Shown: piece by piece, positions 42,226-50,291 of the stretch
Layout of the letters: each line of letters begins with the position of its first letter
How positions within the stretch are numbered: the first letter of the stretch is position 1
Origin: Candidatus Poribacteria bacterium
GTDB lineage: Bacteria; Poribacteria; WGA-4E; WGA-3G
Assembly: GCA_022819945.1 (NCBI GenBank)
Contig: JAJEGI010000108.1
Location: 164,202-228,201, forward strand
Reading direction: 5' to 3'
Length of the DNA: 64,000 nt
Translations under genes and position numbers: made by a program
Notes under the pieces: generated by a model
What the model was told of the DNA's origin: nothing
Seen by the model: only the letters and a program-made list of their open reading frames with translations
The model's database searches: none

Positions 42226-44112
42226 TTGAGAAATCTAATTATTACTGTCGCCGTTGTCTTGGTCCTGGTTGTGGCAATCGGTTGGGCTGTCCTTGGACGC
42301 AGCAAAAACGGAGCAGACCCGGCTTTAGCGAAGAAAGTTGAGGTTGTTGAACGCGGCGATTTCCAAATGAGCATCCGAGCGACGGGTAATCTCGAACCGC
42401 TTATTGACGTAGAAGTCAAATCTAATGTTGAAGGCGAGATCGTTAAGCTTTACGTTCAAAATGGCGATTACGTAGAAGCGGGTGATGACCTGATAGACCT
42501 TGATCCTGAACTCTACGTAGAAGAGAAAAAGCAGGCGGAAGCGGATGTCCGTGCGGCTAAAGCCCAGGTCAAGCAAGCAGAACTCAACATTTTACTAAAA
42601 CAAGAACGCCTCGAAAGTCAACTTGCGCAAGCTGAGGCGGATCTGAAAATGGCACAAGCGAGTTTTGAGACGACTCAAGCGGCGACCATAACACAAATCA
42701 ATCAAGCGGAAACAGACATTCTGACGGCGCAAAACTCGCTTGACCAAGATAACATCGCCTTGGAGCAAGCTCGCATTGCGCTGGCTCAGGCAAAAATCAC
42801 ACTGTCTGAACAAGAGACTTCATTGAATTCATCCAAGATTTCCTTGGATAATGCGAAATCGGAACTTGACCGAAACACGGAGCTTTATGATAAGGAACTG
42901 GTTTCGAAAAAAGCGTTGGAAGACGCGCAGGCTCAGCACGTGAATGCTGAAGTTCAATATAAAAACGCCCAAAAACGGGTAGAATCACAGAACCAGACGA
43001 TCGCTTCACAGGACCGCACTATTAAAGTGCGCGAAACCTCGATAGCGTCCCGCGAGTTGACCTTGGAAAACCAGAAGAAGAACCTCGAGGATCTCAGAAA
43101 GATGCGGAAGAATTCAGAAGAAGAAGCGCGCCTCCGCGTCGAAAACTCTCAAACCCGTTTAAACGAATTGAGTCTCAACCTCGAAAACGAGAAGTCTTTG
43201 ACGGAGCAATCCAGAGTCAGTGCAGATGCGAACCAACTCCGCCGCGAGAGTACGTTGAAGAACCAGACAGAACGGCTGGAGTGGACAAAGATTAAGGCGC
43301 CTATGTCAGGTATTGTCACACTTTTGGAACTTGAAGTCGGTGAAATTGTGACTTCGGGACGCTCTGCATTCTCTCAAAGTCCACCGCTGATGACCATCGT
43401 TGACCCTTCCAAAATGGTTGTCAAGACCTTCATCAACGAAGTTGATATGGAACGGTTAGAAGACGGACAAAAGGCGGTCATCAAAGTTGATGCCTACCAG
43501 ACCAAAACATACGAAGGTCAAATCTATGAGATCTCACCGAGTGGGCAGCAACAGGACAATATTATCTCCTTTGAGGTGATGATAGAGGTCCTCGGATCGC
43601 CAGAGGAACTCAGACCTGGCATGAGTACAGATGTTGACATCATCACGTACGAGGAAAAGAATGTGCTGATGGTGCCGATTGATGCGATTATCAGCGAGAA
43701 GACCGTGACGGTCAACGCACAAGTCGGTAACACATCTCCGTTCAAAGCGAATCAGCCGATTGTGATGCAGACGATCACCGAGAAGACTTTTAATGGCCAG
43801 GTTGAGAGTGTTGGGAATGGCAGCGTGACGATCAACTTGGATAGCAGCCAGCGTGGAATTATGCCGGGTCCTTCGACTGTATCGCTTCTCGTCAAAGGGA
43901 AAAAGGAAGCCGACGGTGTCCGGGCACAGGTGAGTGTCTCAAGTGGGAAGTTTGTCATGTTGGATGATGGGAGTGCGAAAGGCAAGAGAACACCTGTTGA
44001 AACCGGTATGCAAAACGAGACGAAAGTTGTTATCACAAGTGGTGTGACCGAAGGCGATCGGGTTGTTCTGCAACAAAGAAAACCGCCCCAAGGCGGCGGT
44101 TGGGGCCGATAG
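42226..44112 (+). CDS. HlyD/MacA-type periplasmic adaptor (membrane-fusion protein) with long coiled coil
   Basis: A TTG start at 42226 is supported by TAGGAGGG 7 bases upstream. The 628-residue product has an N-terminal anchor (LIITVAVVLVLVVAIGWAVL), a barrel-sandwich half (MSIRATGNLEPLIDVEVKSN, VQNGDYVEAGDDLIDLDPEL), an exceptionally long alpha hairpin/coiled coil (about residues 95-345, rich in Gln, Ala and Glu), the second lipoyl half (TKIKAPMSGIVTLLELEVGE) and a beta-barrel domain. The length exceeds MacA (about 370 residues), mostly because of the coiled coil and an extended C-terminus. It should bridge the inner-membrane permeases to an outer-membrane channel; no TolC gene is nearby. 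Confidence 0.92.
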   Translation: MRNLIITVAVVLVLVVAIGWAVLGRSKNGADPALAKKVEVVERGDFQMSIRATGNLEPLIDVEVKSNVEGEIVKLYVQNGDYVEAGDDLIDLDPELYVEEKKQAEADVRAAKAQVKQAELNILLKQERLESQLAQAEADLKMAQASFETTQAATITQINQAETDILTAQNSLDQDNIALEQARIALAQAKITLSEQETSLNSSKISLDNAKSELDRNTELYDKELVSKKALEDAQAQHVNAEVQYKNAQKRVESQNQTIASQDRTIKVRETSIASRELTLENQKKNLEDLRKMRKNSEEEARLRVENSQTRLNELSLNLENEKSLTEQSRVSADANQLRRESTLKNQTERLEWTKIKAPMSGIVTLLELEVGEIVTSGRSAFSQSPPLMTIVDPSKMVVKTFINEVDMERLEDGQKAVIKVDAYQTKTYEGQIYEISPSGQQQDNIISFEVMIEVLGSPEELRPGMSTDVDIITYEEKNVLMVPIDAIISEKTVTVNAQVGNTSPFKANQPIVMQTITEKTFNGQVESVGNGSVTINLDSSQRGIMPGPSTVSLLVKGKKEADGVRAQVSVSSGKFVMLDDGSAKGKRTPVETGMQNETKVVITSGVTEGDRVVLQQRKPPQGGGWGR

Positions 44113-44128
44113 CGTAAATAGTTGTCAT

Positions 44129-44155
44129 GCTGGCGGGGTTTGAAACCCCGCCAGC
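44129..44155. repeat. GC-rich palindrome (GCTGGCGGGGTTT variant)
   Basis: GCTGGCGGGGTTT-G-AAACCCCGCCAGC between the adaptor gene and the convergent hydrolase gene. It lacks a T-run, so it is a repeat rather than a typical terminator. Confidence 0.85.
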
Positions 44156-44178
44156 AGTGGGAGTTGCTTAACTGACGG

Positions 44179-44979
44179 CTACACCTGGATAACCTGACCA
44201 TCATAAGCAAGATAAGCGTTGTCGGGGAGTTCAATCTCCATCTCTTTACACTGCTCAGGGAAATAGCGATGGTCAAGGCGGTGCATGATGTGCGTGAAAT
44301 AGGTCTCCCTCGTTTTTAGTGCATCGCTAATCTCCAATGCCTCGCCAACTGAGAGATGTGTTGGGTGTCTCGGATTGAAGCTTAGCGCGTCAATCACCAG
44401 CACCTCAATCCCGTTCAGTAAGTCCTGCGATTCCTTGGGGAGTCGTTTCACATCCGGTACATATCCGAAATCGTCAATCCGGTAGCCGTAAGTGGGAACG
44501 TTTCCGTGTTCAACCGGAATCGGGGTAATCTCAAAACCGAGTAACTCAAACGTCTGATCCGGTTCGACTACATTCGGCAGTAGATGCCCAACACCACCAC
44601 CTTGGAACGTCTCCTTTGTGAACATATAATCGAAGTTCCGTTGTAAGATGTTCAGTGTCTGCTCGGGCCCGTAGATGGGCATATCCATCTGCTGTTTCCG
44701 ACACGGCATCACAATGTCGTTTGTCCCACTGACATGATCGGCATGCTGGTGGGTGAAGATAACAGCATCTATTCTTTCAATCCGATTTCGGACAATCTGA
44801 TCCATGAAATTAGGTCCGAGGTCGAATTGAAGGTTTTTCCCGTCTTTCGCAATATGGATTGATGAGCGGGTTCGGTAGTTTTTCGAGTTAACATCCCGTG
44901 CGTCGTCGCAGGTTTCACACTCACATTTATACTCAGGAACGCCTGTTGAGGTGCCTGACCCCAAAATCGTAATCTTCAC
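44179..44979 (-). CDS. PhnP-like metallo-beta-lactamase-fold phosphodiesterase
   Basis: A 266-residue MBL-fold enzyme. The metal motif is H77-Q-H79-A-D81-H82 (FTHQHADHVSG), with MKITILGSGTSTGVP at the start, typical of the RNase Z/PhnP/PqqB branch. The Cys set C19, C21, C24 (YKCECETC) matches the additional structural-zinc site known in PhnP, the cyclic-phosphate phosphodiesterase of the phosphonate pathway. No other phn genes are present, so a general cyclic phosphodiester or unrelated substrate is equally possible; for that reason no gene symbol is given. Confidence 0.85.
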   Translation of the reverse strand: MKITILGSGTSTGVPEYKCECETCDDARDVNSKNYRTRSSIHIAKDGKNLQFDLGPNFMDQIVRNRIERIDAVIFTHQHADHVSGTNDIVMPCRKQQMDMPIYGPEQTLNILQRNFDYMFTKETFQGGGVGHLLPNVVEPDQTFELLGFEITPIPVEHGNVPTYGYRIDDFGYVPDVKRLPKESQDLLNGIEVLVIDALSFNPRHPTHLSVGEALEISDALKTRETYFTHIMHRLDHRYFPEQCKEMEIELPDNAYLAYDGQVIQV

Positions 44980-45292
44980 TTTTTAATTTTCCTTGCGGTT
45001 CGGTTAGGTGCGTTTAGGTTAAGCAGCACATTCCCGTATATCTGAAAAAACGCCCAAGCAAAACCTCTCCATTACATTACGGACTACAAACTTTCTACAA
45101 ACAAAACAAGAATGCTCGATGGAAGGATGGCACAGTCCATGCTTCTATGCTTCCAACCCGCGCTGGTTACCATTCTGACAACTGATAACTATTATAGTAG
45201 ATTCGGTAATTACTTTTACAGTGGCGGGGTTACAAACCCCGCCTGCAGTTGGGAGGGTTACATTCCGACAACTGACAACTGACAACTATTAA
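44980..45292. other. Intergenic region between hydrolase and GNAT genes
   Basis: This 313-base gap has a CATTCTGACAACTGATAACT-ATTA stretch (45171-45194) and a related one (45261-45291), with a CGGTAATT motif and a GC palindrome (45223-45243) between them. No gene is seen. Confidence 0.55.
45223..45243. repeat. GC-rich palindrome (GGCGGGGTTAC variant)
   Basis: GGCGGGGTT-ACA-AACCCCGCC, flanked by similar GACAACTGATAACTATTA-type repeats. Confidence 0.8.
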
Positions 45293-46054
45293 ATGATTAA
45301 ACTTACACCCCAAGAATGTCTTGTACTTGCTGATGTCCTCGGTGATACGCCGATGACGGTTATCTCTGCCTCCCGCTTGAAACAGGGGATGTGCGATGCC
45401 TACGTCGCTGGCTCGCTACCAGATGTTGATGCTGCGCTCGTATTTGATGCGTACTGTGCGGATGAGCCGTGCGGTTTCGGCACGGATGCTGACGCATTGT
45501 GGCAGCTCTTAAAAGCGACCGACGGTTGGGGTTGTGTCAACGTTGACACCCCATGCGCTGCATCTCTCGGTGCGCTTATTGAAGCAGATAGAGCCACATC
45601 TATCCGTTATTACGGCGATGTCTGTCATGCCCTCTTAAAACCTGTTCCCCGTTATGCCAACGAGGCAGTTCGCCTTTTGACCTTAGAAGATGTCCCACGT
45701 TTGGCGACAGCCCCTGCGGAAGTCCAAGGTAACGGTTACAAAACACACGAAGCAATGTTGACAGAGGGTGTCGTTGCTGGCGCTGTCGTTGAGGACAATA
45801 TCGTTGCTATCGCGCATACGTATGCTGAAACGAACCTACATGCCGACATCGGGGTCTCGACCCTTGAAGCGTGGCGCGAAAAAGGGTTCTCTACCGCTGC
45901 GGCCTGCCTTGTCGCCCAAGAGATTCAGGCGAGAGGTAAGGTGCCTGCTTGGAGCTGCGGTGAAGACAATTTCGCTTCGCTTCGCGTCTCGGAAAAATTG
46001 GGTTTCACTGAAATCGGTCGCCGTACTTATGTTATACCCGTTTCACCAGAATAG
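45293..46054 (+). CDS. GNAT family N-acetyltransferase
   Basis: A 253-residue protein. The C-terminal half carries the GNAT fold: VRLLTLEDVPRL, GVVAGAVVEDNIVAIAHTYA, and the acetyl-CoA loop around LEAWREKGFSTAAACLVAQE, then CGEDNFASLRVSEKLGFTEI, the conserved Asn-x-x-Ser helix. The N-terminal 120 residues (with a CADEPCGFGTDADALWQLL segment) are a partner domain seen in GNAT_acetyltr_2-like proteins. No Shine-Dalgarno is seen at the ATG. The acceptor substrate is not predictable. It converges on the aminotransferase gene, 6 bases apart. Confidence 0.8.
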   Translation: MIKLTPQECLVLADVLGDTPMTVISASRLKQGMCDAYVAGSLPDVDAALVFDAYCADEPCGFGTDADALWQLLKATDGWGCVNVDTPCAASLGALIEADRATSIRYYGDVCHALLKPVPRYANEAVRLLTLEDVPRLATAPAEVQGNGYKTHEAMLTEGVVAGAVVEDNIVAIAHTYAETNLHADIGVSTLEAWREKGFSTAAACLVAQEIQARGKVPAWSCGEDNFASLRVSEKLGFTEIGRRTYVIPVSPE

Positions 46055-46060
46055 GGTTCG

Positions 46061-47320
46061 CTATCCGAGTGCATCGTCTACTTTATTAATTGCGGCTGCC
46101 ATCAAACGCGCGTGTTCTTCTTGCATATTCACGTTGAATCCGAACCGTAGGGCGCGCCCTAAAATAGACAACGTTTGTGGACACATATCGCGTGAATACT
46201 CAACATCTCCCTTGTAGCGCGGATCTGCCCAGGGATACCCTGACGCGTCCGGCGAATGCTTGAACAAGATAGAATCCCAATAGGTATAGATGTGTCGATC
46301 CGGGAAGCCTTCGTTGTAAGCGGTGCCGGCGTTGAGTCCTTCCGCTCTGAGTGCATCGGAGTATTTCTTTGCGAGTTCTCCGTCGCGTACGATAATCGCG
46401 GCACTGATCCCACACTCGCCTGTCGGATCATCTACGTGTTGACGGATATAACCCTTCGGTTTCTCTGCGAGTTCTGCAGTGAAAGCCTTTTTGAGTCGGC
46501 GTGTATGTCCGAGGATGTCCTCTAACTTTGAGAGTTGTACACGTGCAATCGCGCCTAAAATTTCACTCGTCCGGTAGCACTGCCGCGAGAAGGGTTTGTT
46601 CTGCCACTCAGAATCGCTCATCCACATCGGTAGACCGGGTTCTGCTGCGAATGCAGCCTTTTCATAGACATCGTAGTCGTCGGTAAAGACGAGTCCACCT
46701 TCTCCACAGGAGATCACCTTGTAGTAGTTGAGGCTCCACGCTCCCGCATGCCCCCAAGTTCCAGCATACTTACCTTTATACTGCCCACCGACACACTGAC
46801 AGCAATCCTCAACAACAAGAAGCTTGTGTTTCTGTGCGAGTTCGACGATCGCCTCAAGCCTGCAGGGGACACCTTGCATGTGTACGGGTAAGATGGCTTT
46901 GGTATGCGGTGTAATTTTCCGTTCGACATCGGCGATATCTAAACCGAGTGAATCGTCGATTTCTGCGATGACTGGAATTGCCCCCACACCGACGATCGCG
47001 GCAGCGGTTGCAATGAAGGTGTAGCCGGGTAAAATCACCTCATCTCCCGGTCCGATGCCGATACCGGTGAGTGCACAGATGATTGCCGAGGTGCCTGAGT
47101 TCACCATCAAGGCGTGTTTTGCACCGAGGTATGTGGCAGCTTCCTTCTCAAAACTGGCTACATTTGAATCCTCAACGAACCGAAAGAGTTTACCACTGCG
47201 CAAGACCTCGGTTACAGCATCAATCTCACGCTGGTCTATCACGCTGGGTCCATGCATACCGCCGGGTATAGATTCGGCGATAACGGGGGTTCCGCCATCT
47301 ATTGCTAAACGTGCTGCCAT
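46061..47320 (-). CDS. DegT/DnrJ/EryC1/StrS family PLP-dependent aminotransferase
   Basis: A 419-residue sugar aminotransferase-type protein with GGAGGAGACAG before the ATG. Fold-type I landmarks are KHALMVNSGTSAIICALTGI, DEVILPGYTFIATAAAIVGV, PVHMQGVPCRLEAIVELAQK, VVEDCCQCVGGQYKGKYAGT and the PLP lysine in WSLNYYKVISCGEGGLVFTD. The family forms amino sugars or dehydrates sugar-nucleotides, usually for polysaccharide or antibiotic biosynthesis. No nucleotide-sugar genes are nearby, so its pathway is unclear. A MITE insertion lies 63 bases upstream of its start. Confidence 0.92.
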   Translation of the reverse strand: MAARLAIDGGTPVIAESIPGGMHGPSVIDQREIDAVTEVLRSGKLFRFVEDSNVASFEKEAATYLGAKHALMVNSGTSAIICALTGIGIGPGDEVILPGYTFIATAAAIVGVGAIPVIAEIDDSLGLDIADVERKITPHTKAILPVHMQGVPCRLEAIVELAQKHKLLVVEDCCQCVGGQYKGKYAGTWGHAGAWSLNYYKVISCGEGGLVFTDDYDVYEKAAFAAEPGLPMWMSDSEWQNKPFSRQCYRTSEILGAIARVQLSKLEDILGHTRRLKKAFTAELAEKPKGYIRQHVDDPTGECGISAAIIVRDGELAKKYSDALRAEGLNAGTAYNEGFPDRHIYTYWDSILFKHSPDASGYPWADPRYKGDVEYSRDMCPQTLSILGRALRFGFNVNMQEEHARLMAAAINKVDDALG

Positions 47321-47355
47321 CTGTCTCCTCCCTAAATGTTATAGTTTTTCTTAAC

Positions 47356-47374
47356 GGGCGAGGAGACCTCGCCC
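47356..47374. repeat. GGGCGAGG-AGA-CCTCGCCC hairpin repeat
   Basis: A perfect inverted repeat followed by CCTACGA; a related unit (GGCGAGG-CAA-CCTCGCC-CCTACGA) is at 54643-54667. The MITE at 47383 is inserted in its tail. Confidence 0.75.
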
Positions 47375-47382
47375 CTACGAAC

Positions 47383-47512
47383 CAGGGTCATTCAATTTTA
47401 AGAAATTATTGGGGTTCACGTCTTTTTTTCAAGGATCCGGTGCGGTTACAAACCGAACCTGCGGGACCCGGGGGTGAAAATTCGATCAAAAATGGACAAT
47501 TGAATGACCCTG
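47383..47512. mobile_element. 130-base MITE with 15-base perfect ends and 9-base target duplication
   Basis: Ends CAGGGTCATTCAATT (47383-47397) and AATTGAATGACCCTG (47498-47512) are exact complements. CCTACGAAC stands on both sides (47374-47382, 47513-47521). The interior carries GATCCGGTGCGGTT-ACA-AACCGAACC and GGGACCCGGGGG, the dispersed GATCCGG core. There is no coding capacity; an unseen transposase must act in trans. It lies in the 325-base gap upstream of the aminotransferase; the rest of the gap holds only the hairpin repeat at 47356. Confidence 0.9.
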
Positions 47513-47645
47513 CCTACGAACCGTTTTTTGTTACCTAAAAAGACACGAAATATGGTGATACTTTACCAGATGCATCCGTTTTTGTCAATTGTGTTTCTCT
47601 ATCCGACAAAGGTGGTCAGTTTTCAGTGGGTAAAATTGCGCCAGT

Positions 47646-48593
47646 TTACCTGCGCCACCACGCTTTTTTGCTCTGGTAGGATGCGAGGAGCCTTGAAACC
47701 GCTTTCGCCTTTTTGTCCGAACGCAATACCGCCTGACACGCTTCAATTACTTTCTGTTTCGTCTCCGCGTTTTGTGTGGCTTGATAGACATGGTGATAAC
47801 TCTGCGCGACAGCGGTGTGGTATGCGATAGCGTCTACCGCCTCTGGCACGTCAGTCGGAAGTTTCGCTATAATCTCGACAGCTGCATCCCAAGCCTCTGC
47901 CTTTGCATGACAAATAACGATCCGATAACGTAAATGTGCTTGCGCTGAATCCAACCAATATGCTTGTTCATAACACATCACTGCTTCTGTCCAAGCGGCG
48001 TTGGCGACGTGCAACTGTGCGAGTTCAACATAAAAGTTATATAACCCTTTTTCCGTGATAGTGTAAAGCAATGTGCTGGTATTCGCGAGCCAGTCCCGTT
48101 CCAACAGGAAATTGATCGCTGCGTTTCGTTCATCTTCTGTGATCTGGATATCGGTGAGGAGATGTTTCGCCATGGCGGCGTTTGGGAAAATCTTTGTTCG
48201 ACTTTTTAATAACGGGTAGGCTTGTACGGGTTTCTCCATCGTCAGGAGTTTGATCCCTGTCGCGATGCGGAAGAGTGACACGATCTGGTCGCTGTTTTTA
48301 CGGGACATTTCATCGGCAACGGCTTCGCGATTGTCTGAGAAATGCTGATTGAGTTTGGCGACCGTATCTCGGATGTCGGTATTGCTTGGGTCGAGTTGAT
48401 GCGCTTGTGCTAAAAACCGTTGTGCGGTGAAGAGTTCTCGCCACTCTTGATAGATAGCACCGAGTCGAAAATAGGCGAGTGCGAGGGTTTGTGTTTCGTC
48501 GGTTGTGTTGAGGATGTCGTCGTAGGCTTGGATGGCTTCGGCGAGTTTGCCTTCCACTTCTAATGCCTGCGCATCAGCGATTGGGTTTGACAT
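47646..48593 (-). CDS. TPR-like repeat protein
   Basis: A 315-residue protein without a signal peptide. Helical repeats with TPR spacing run throughout: DAQALEVEGKLAEAIQAYDD, LALAYFRLGAIYQEWRELFT, AQRFLAQAHQLDPSNTDIRD, WTEAVMCYEQAYWLDSAQAH, LRYRIVICHAKAEAWDAAVE. A middle segment of lower similarity (residues 110-180) separates two TPR blocks. It probably serves as a protein-interaction scaffold. It is transcribed alone, with no ribosome site as clear as its neighbours'. Confidence 0.78.
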   Translation of the reverse strand: MSNPIADAQALEVEGKLAEAIQAYDDILNTTDETQTLALAYFRLGAIYQEWRELFTAQRFLAQAHQLDPSNTDIRDTVAKLNQHFSDNREAVADEMSRKNSDQIVSLFRIATGIKLLTMEKPVQAYPLLKSRTKIFPNAAMAKHLLTDIQITEDERNAAINFLLERDWLANTSTLLYTITEKGLYNFYVELAQLHVANAAWTEAVMCYEQAYWLDSAQAHLRYRIVICHAKAEAWDAAVEIIAKLPTDVPEAVDAIAYHTAVAQSYHHVYQATQNAETKQKVIEACQAVLRSDKKAKAVSRLLASYQSKKAWWRR

Positions 48594-48719
48594 AAGGGGT
48601 GTGCTTCCTTGCGGACTCTAACGTAGTGAGTGCCTGATTTGTTGGTTCAGTGATAAATGCTGGCTGCTATTTTAACTTGACAGCATCTGTTTGTCAAACG
48701 TTTTCGCTCGTGTAGCATC

Positions 48720-48962
48720 GTAGGTTGGGTTGAACGGACACCATCAAACCCCGAAAAGTAATAGAAGAATGAAACATTTTCCATATATGCTACATCAAAC
48801 AGGGACCGAGTGAAACCCAACATTTTTCTTTGCAAGCCTTCGGGACTCTGACGGTATGAAGTTGGGTTTCACTGCGTTTTTGATCGCCGACGATGACCTG
48901 CTGGATTTGAGATATATTTGGAAAATACAGATGCCTTCTGAGTTCCGTTCAACCCAACCTAC
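48720..48962. mobile_element. 243-base inverted-repeat element, GTAGGTTGGGTTGAACGGA ends
   Basis: Left end GTAGGTTGGGTTGAACGGA (48720-48738) and right end TCCGTTCAACCCAACCTAC (48944-48962) are perfect 19-base complements. A second, inner pair GTGAAACCCAAC / GTTGGGTTTCAC forms a hairpin in the middle. No target duplication is evident and no ORF is plausible. It lies in the 543-base gap 48594-49136, whose remainder includes a lone GCTGGCGGGGTTTGATGAAG fragment near 49031. Confidence 0.8.
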
Positions 48963-49136
48963 GGGACTTGGTCCTCATTAAAATCAAAAAATATGTAGAC
49001 CCTTTAGGAAGGAATAACAATTCCGTTTTTGCTGGCGGGGTTTGATGAAGTCTAAGTCTTTTTCCTGCGAAGCGGCAAAGGACAAAGTGCAAACTCAATC
49101 ATGGACGTTTGGGCAGGAAGGTGTTAAAGTTAAACG

Positions 49137-49346
49137 CTATAGACTCTCCGAAATCCAATGTTCGGTTGCTGCCTCGAATTCCTGCGACAGTTCTTCAGAT
49201 ATTGTCTGCTCCAAGAGTTGAACCAGATCTTCACGGAATTTAATCCAATCGTCGCCACGACGGGTAAACCGGTGTCTATCGTCTATTTCAACGAACATTG
49301 TATCGTTGGGTTCGGACATAGATTCAAAATAACGCCTAACATTCAT
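49137..49346 (-). CDS. Small soluble protein, unknown function
   Basis: A 69-residue protein, MNVRRYFESMSEPNDTMFVE followed by IDDRHRFTRRGDDWIKFRED, then an acidic amphipathic tail. The ATG at 49346 has a good AAGGAGAATCAAC upstream, the best evidence that it is real. There is no signal peptide or membrane segment. It could be a toxin-antitoxin component or a small regulator, but no partner gene is adjacent, so no function is assigned. Confidence 0.6.
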   Translation of the reverse strand: MNVRRYFESMSEPNDTMFVEIDDRHRFTRRGDDWIKFREDLVQLLEQTISEELSQEFEAATEHWISESL

Positions 49347-49472
49347 GTTGATTCTCCTTTTGAAATAGTTATCAGTTATCAGTTAACTATAGCACAGGCT
49401 AACGGTTTCCTATGCTACAAGGGGCACCTTATTTTTCGGTTTTACTCTAACTGAAAACCGATAGTTGACTGC

Positions 49473-50153
49473 CTACAGCCATTCGTGCATTTCCCAACCA
49501 GCATTAAGTGCTTTCTCACGGAGTGCCTTGCCTGGATTGACGACGACCGGATTCCCGACACATTCTAACATCGGTAAATCTGACCGACTATCGCCGTAAG
49601 CATAACTTTCTTCGAGTGAGATTTCGTGTTGATCAGCGAACTCTCGTACGGCTGTCGCTTTCTCCTGAGCGATAAGCGGTGGAGTTGTGAGTTCACCGGT
49701 AAACACGCCCTCCTTTTCCTGGAGTTGAGGTGCCAAGACAGCGTCAACGTTAAAGTAATCGGCAATTGGTTTGACAATAAAATCGAGCGATCCAGTCACG
49801 AGAACTACTGTTGTCCCTTGTTGCTTGTGTTGCTGAATTTGTGATACCGCTTCGGCGAAGATTTTCGGACGAAGGTAGGTCTCAAACATTTCTATTGATA
49901 ACGCTTTAATCTCGGTAGCATTTTTCCCGCGATAGTTGCGATAGAATACGAGATTGAAACGGCTCCGACTTACATTGTCCAAAATCAGGTAGTAGACAAC
50001 TTTCGGGAGAAATCCAACTAACCGCAACTGTTTTAAAAGAAAAGGGTCACGTGCAGAACGCATCCAGATATAGTAATGTACAATAGTGGACTTCAATAAG
50101 GTGCCATCTACATCAAAAAACGCGGCTTTTTTTTTCGAGATTGGAACCGACAT
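49473..50153 (-). CDS. HAD-IB family phosphatase
   Basis: A 226-residue HAD superfamily protein: catalytic D14/D16 in FFDVDGTLLKS, motif II VTGSLDFIVKPIADYFNVD, and motif III/IV YAYGDSRSDLPMLECVGNPV. This SerB-like HAD-IB subgroup is frequently linked or fused to PlsC-type acyltransferases, and here the gene follows an acyltransferase-containing fusion. It may dephosphorylate a lipid or glycerol phosphate in the same pathway. A 112-base MITE-like element separates it from the upstream gene. Confidence 0.87.
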   Translation of the reverse strand: MSVPISKKKAAFFDVDGTLLKSTIVHYYIWMRSARDPFLLKQLRLVGFLPKVVYYLILDNVSRSRFNLVFYRNYRGKNATEIKALSIEMFETYLRPKIFAEAVSQIQQHKQQGTTVVLVTGSLDFIVKPIADYFNVDAVLAPQLQEKEGVFTGELTTPPLIAQEKATAVREFADQHEISLEESYAYGDSRSDLPMLECVGNPVVVNPGKALREKALNAGWEMHEWL

Positions 50154-50179
50154 AATAAGCCTTCCTAAGCGTCTTTTTC

Positions 50180-50291
50180 AGGACTTACGCATTTTTCCAT
50201 GATAACGGATATCCGACACACTGCAGGCGGGGTTTAAAACCCTGAAGAAATACCCAAGCAAAAACCCTGCAGTGGAGGCTGCGTAAGTCCT
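50180..50291. mobile_element. MITE-like element, AGGACTTACGCA family
   Basis: A 112-base unit with exact 12-base ends AGGACTTACGCA (50180-50191) and TGCGTAAGTCCT (50280-50291), and a central ACTGCAGGCGGGGTTTAAAA half-palindrome with CCCTGCAGT. Its right end overlaps the stop codon of the acyltransferase fusion. No target duplication is visible, suggesting an older insertion. Confidence 0.8.

Noticed and set aside
44129..44155. Rho-independent terminator after the adaptor gene
   Set aside because: A strong hairpin but without a T-run, and identical units occur where termination makes no sense; treated as a repeat.
44179..44979. Assigning phnP and a phosphonate pathway
   Set aside because: The Cys and His motifs fit PhnP-like enzymes, but no other phosphonate gene is near and similar MBL proteins have other roles.
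47302..47830. Plus-strand ORFs across the MITE and TPR gene
   Set aside because: They run through transposable sequence or oppose a real gene.
48647..48835. 62-codon minus-strand ORF in the 243-base element
   Set aside because: It lies across an inverted repeat end and has no coding character or ribosome site.
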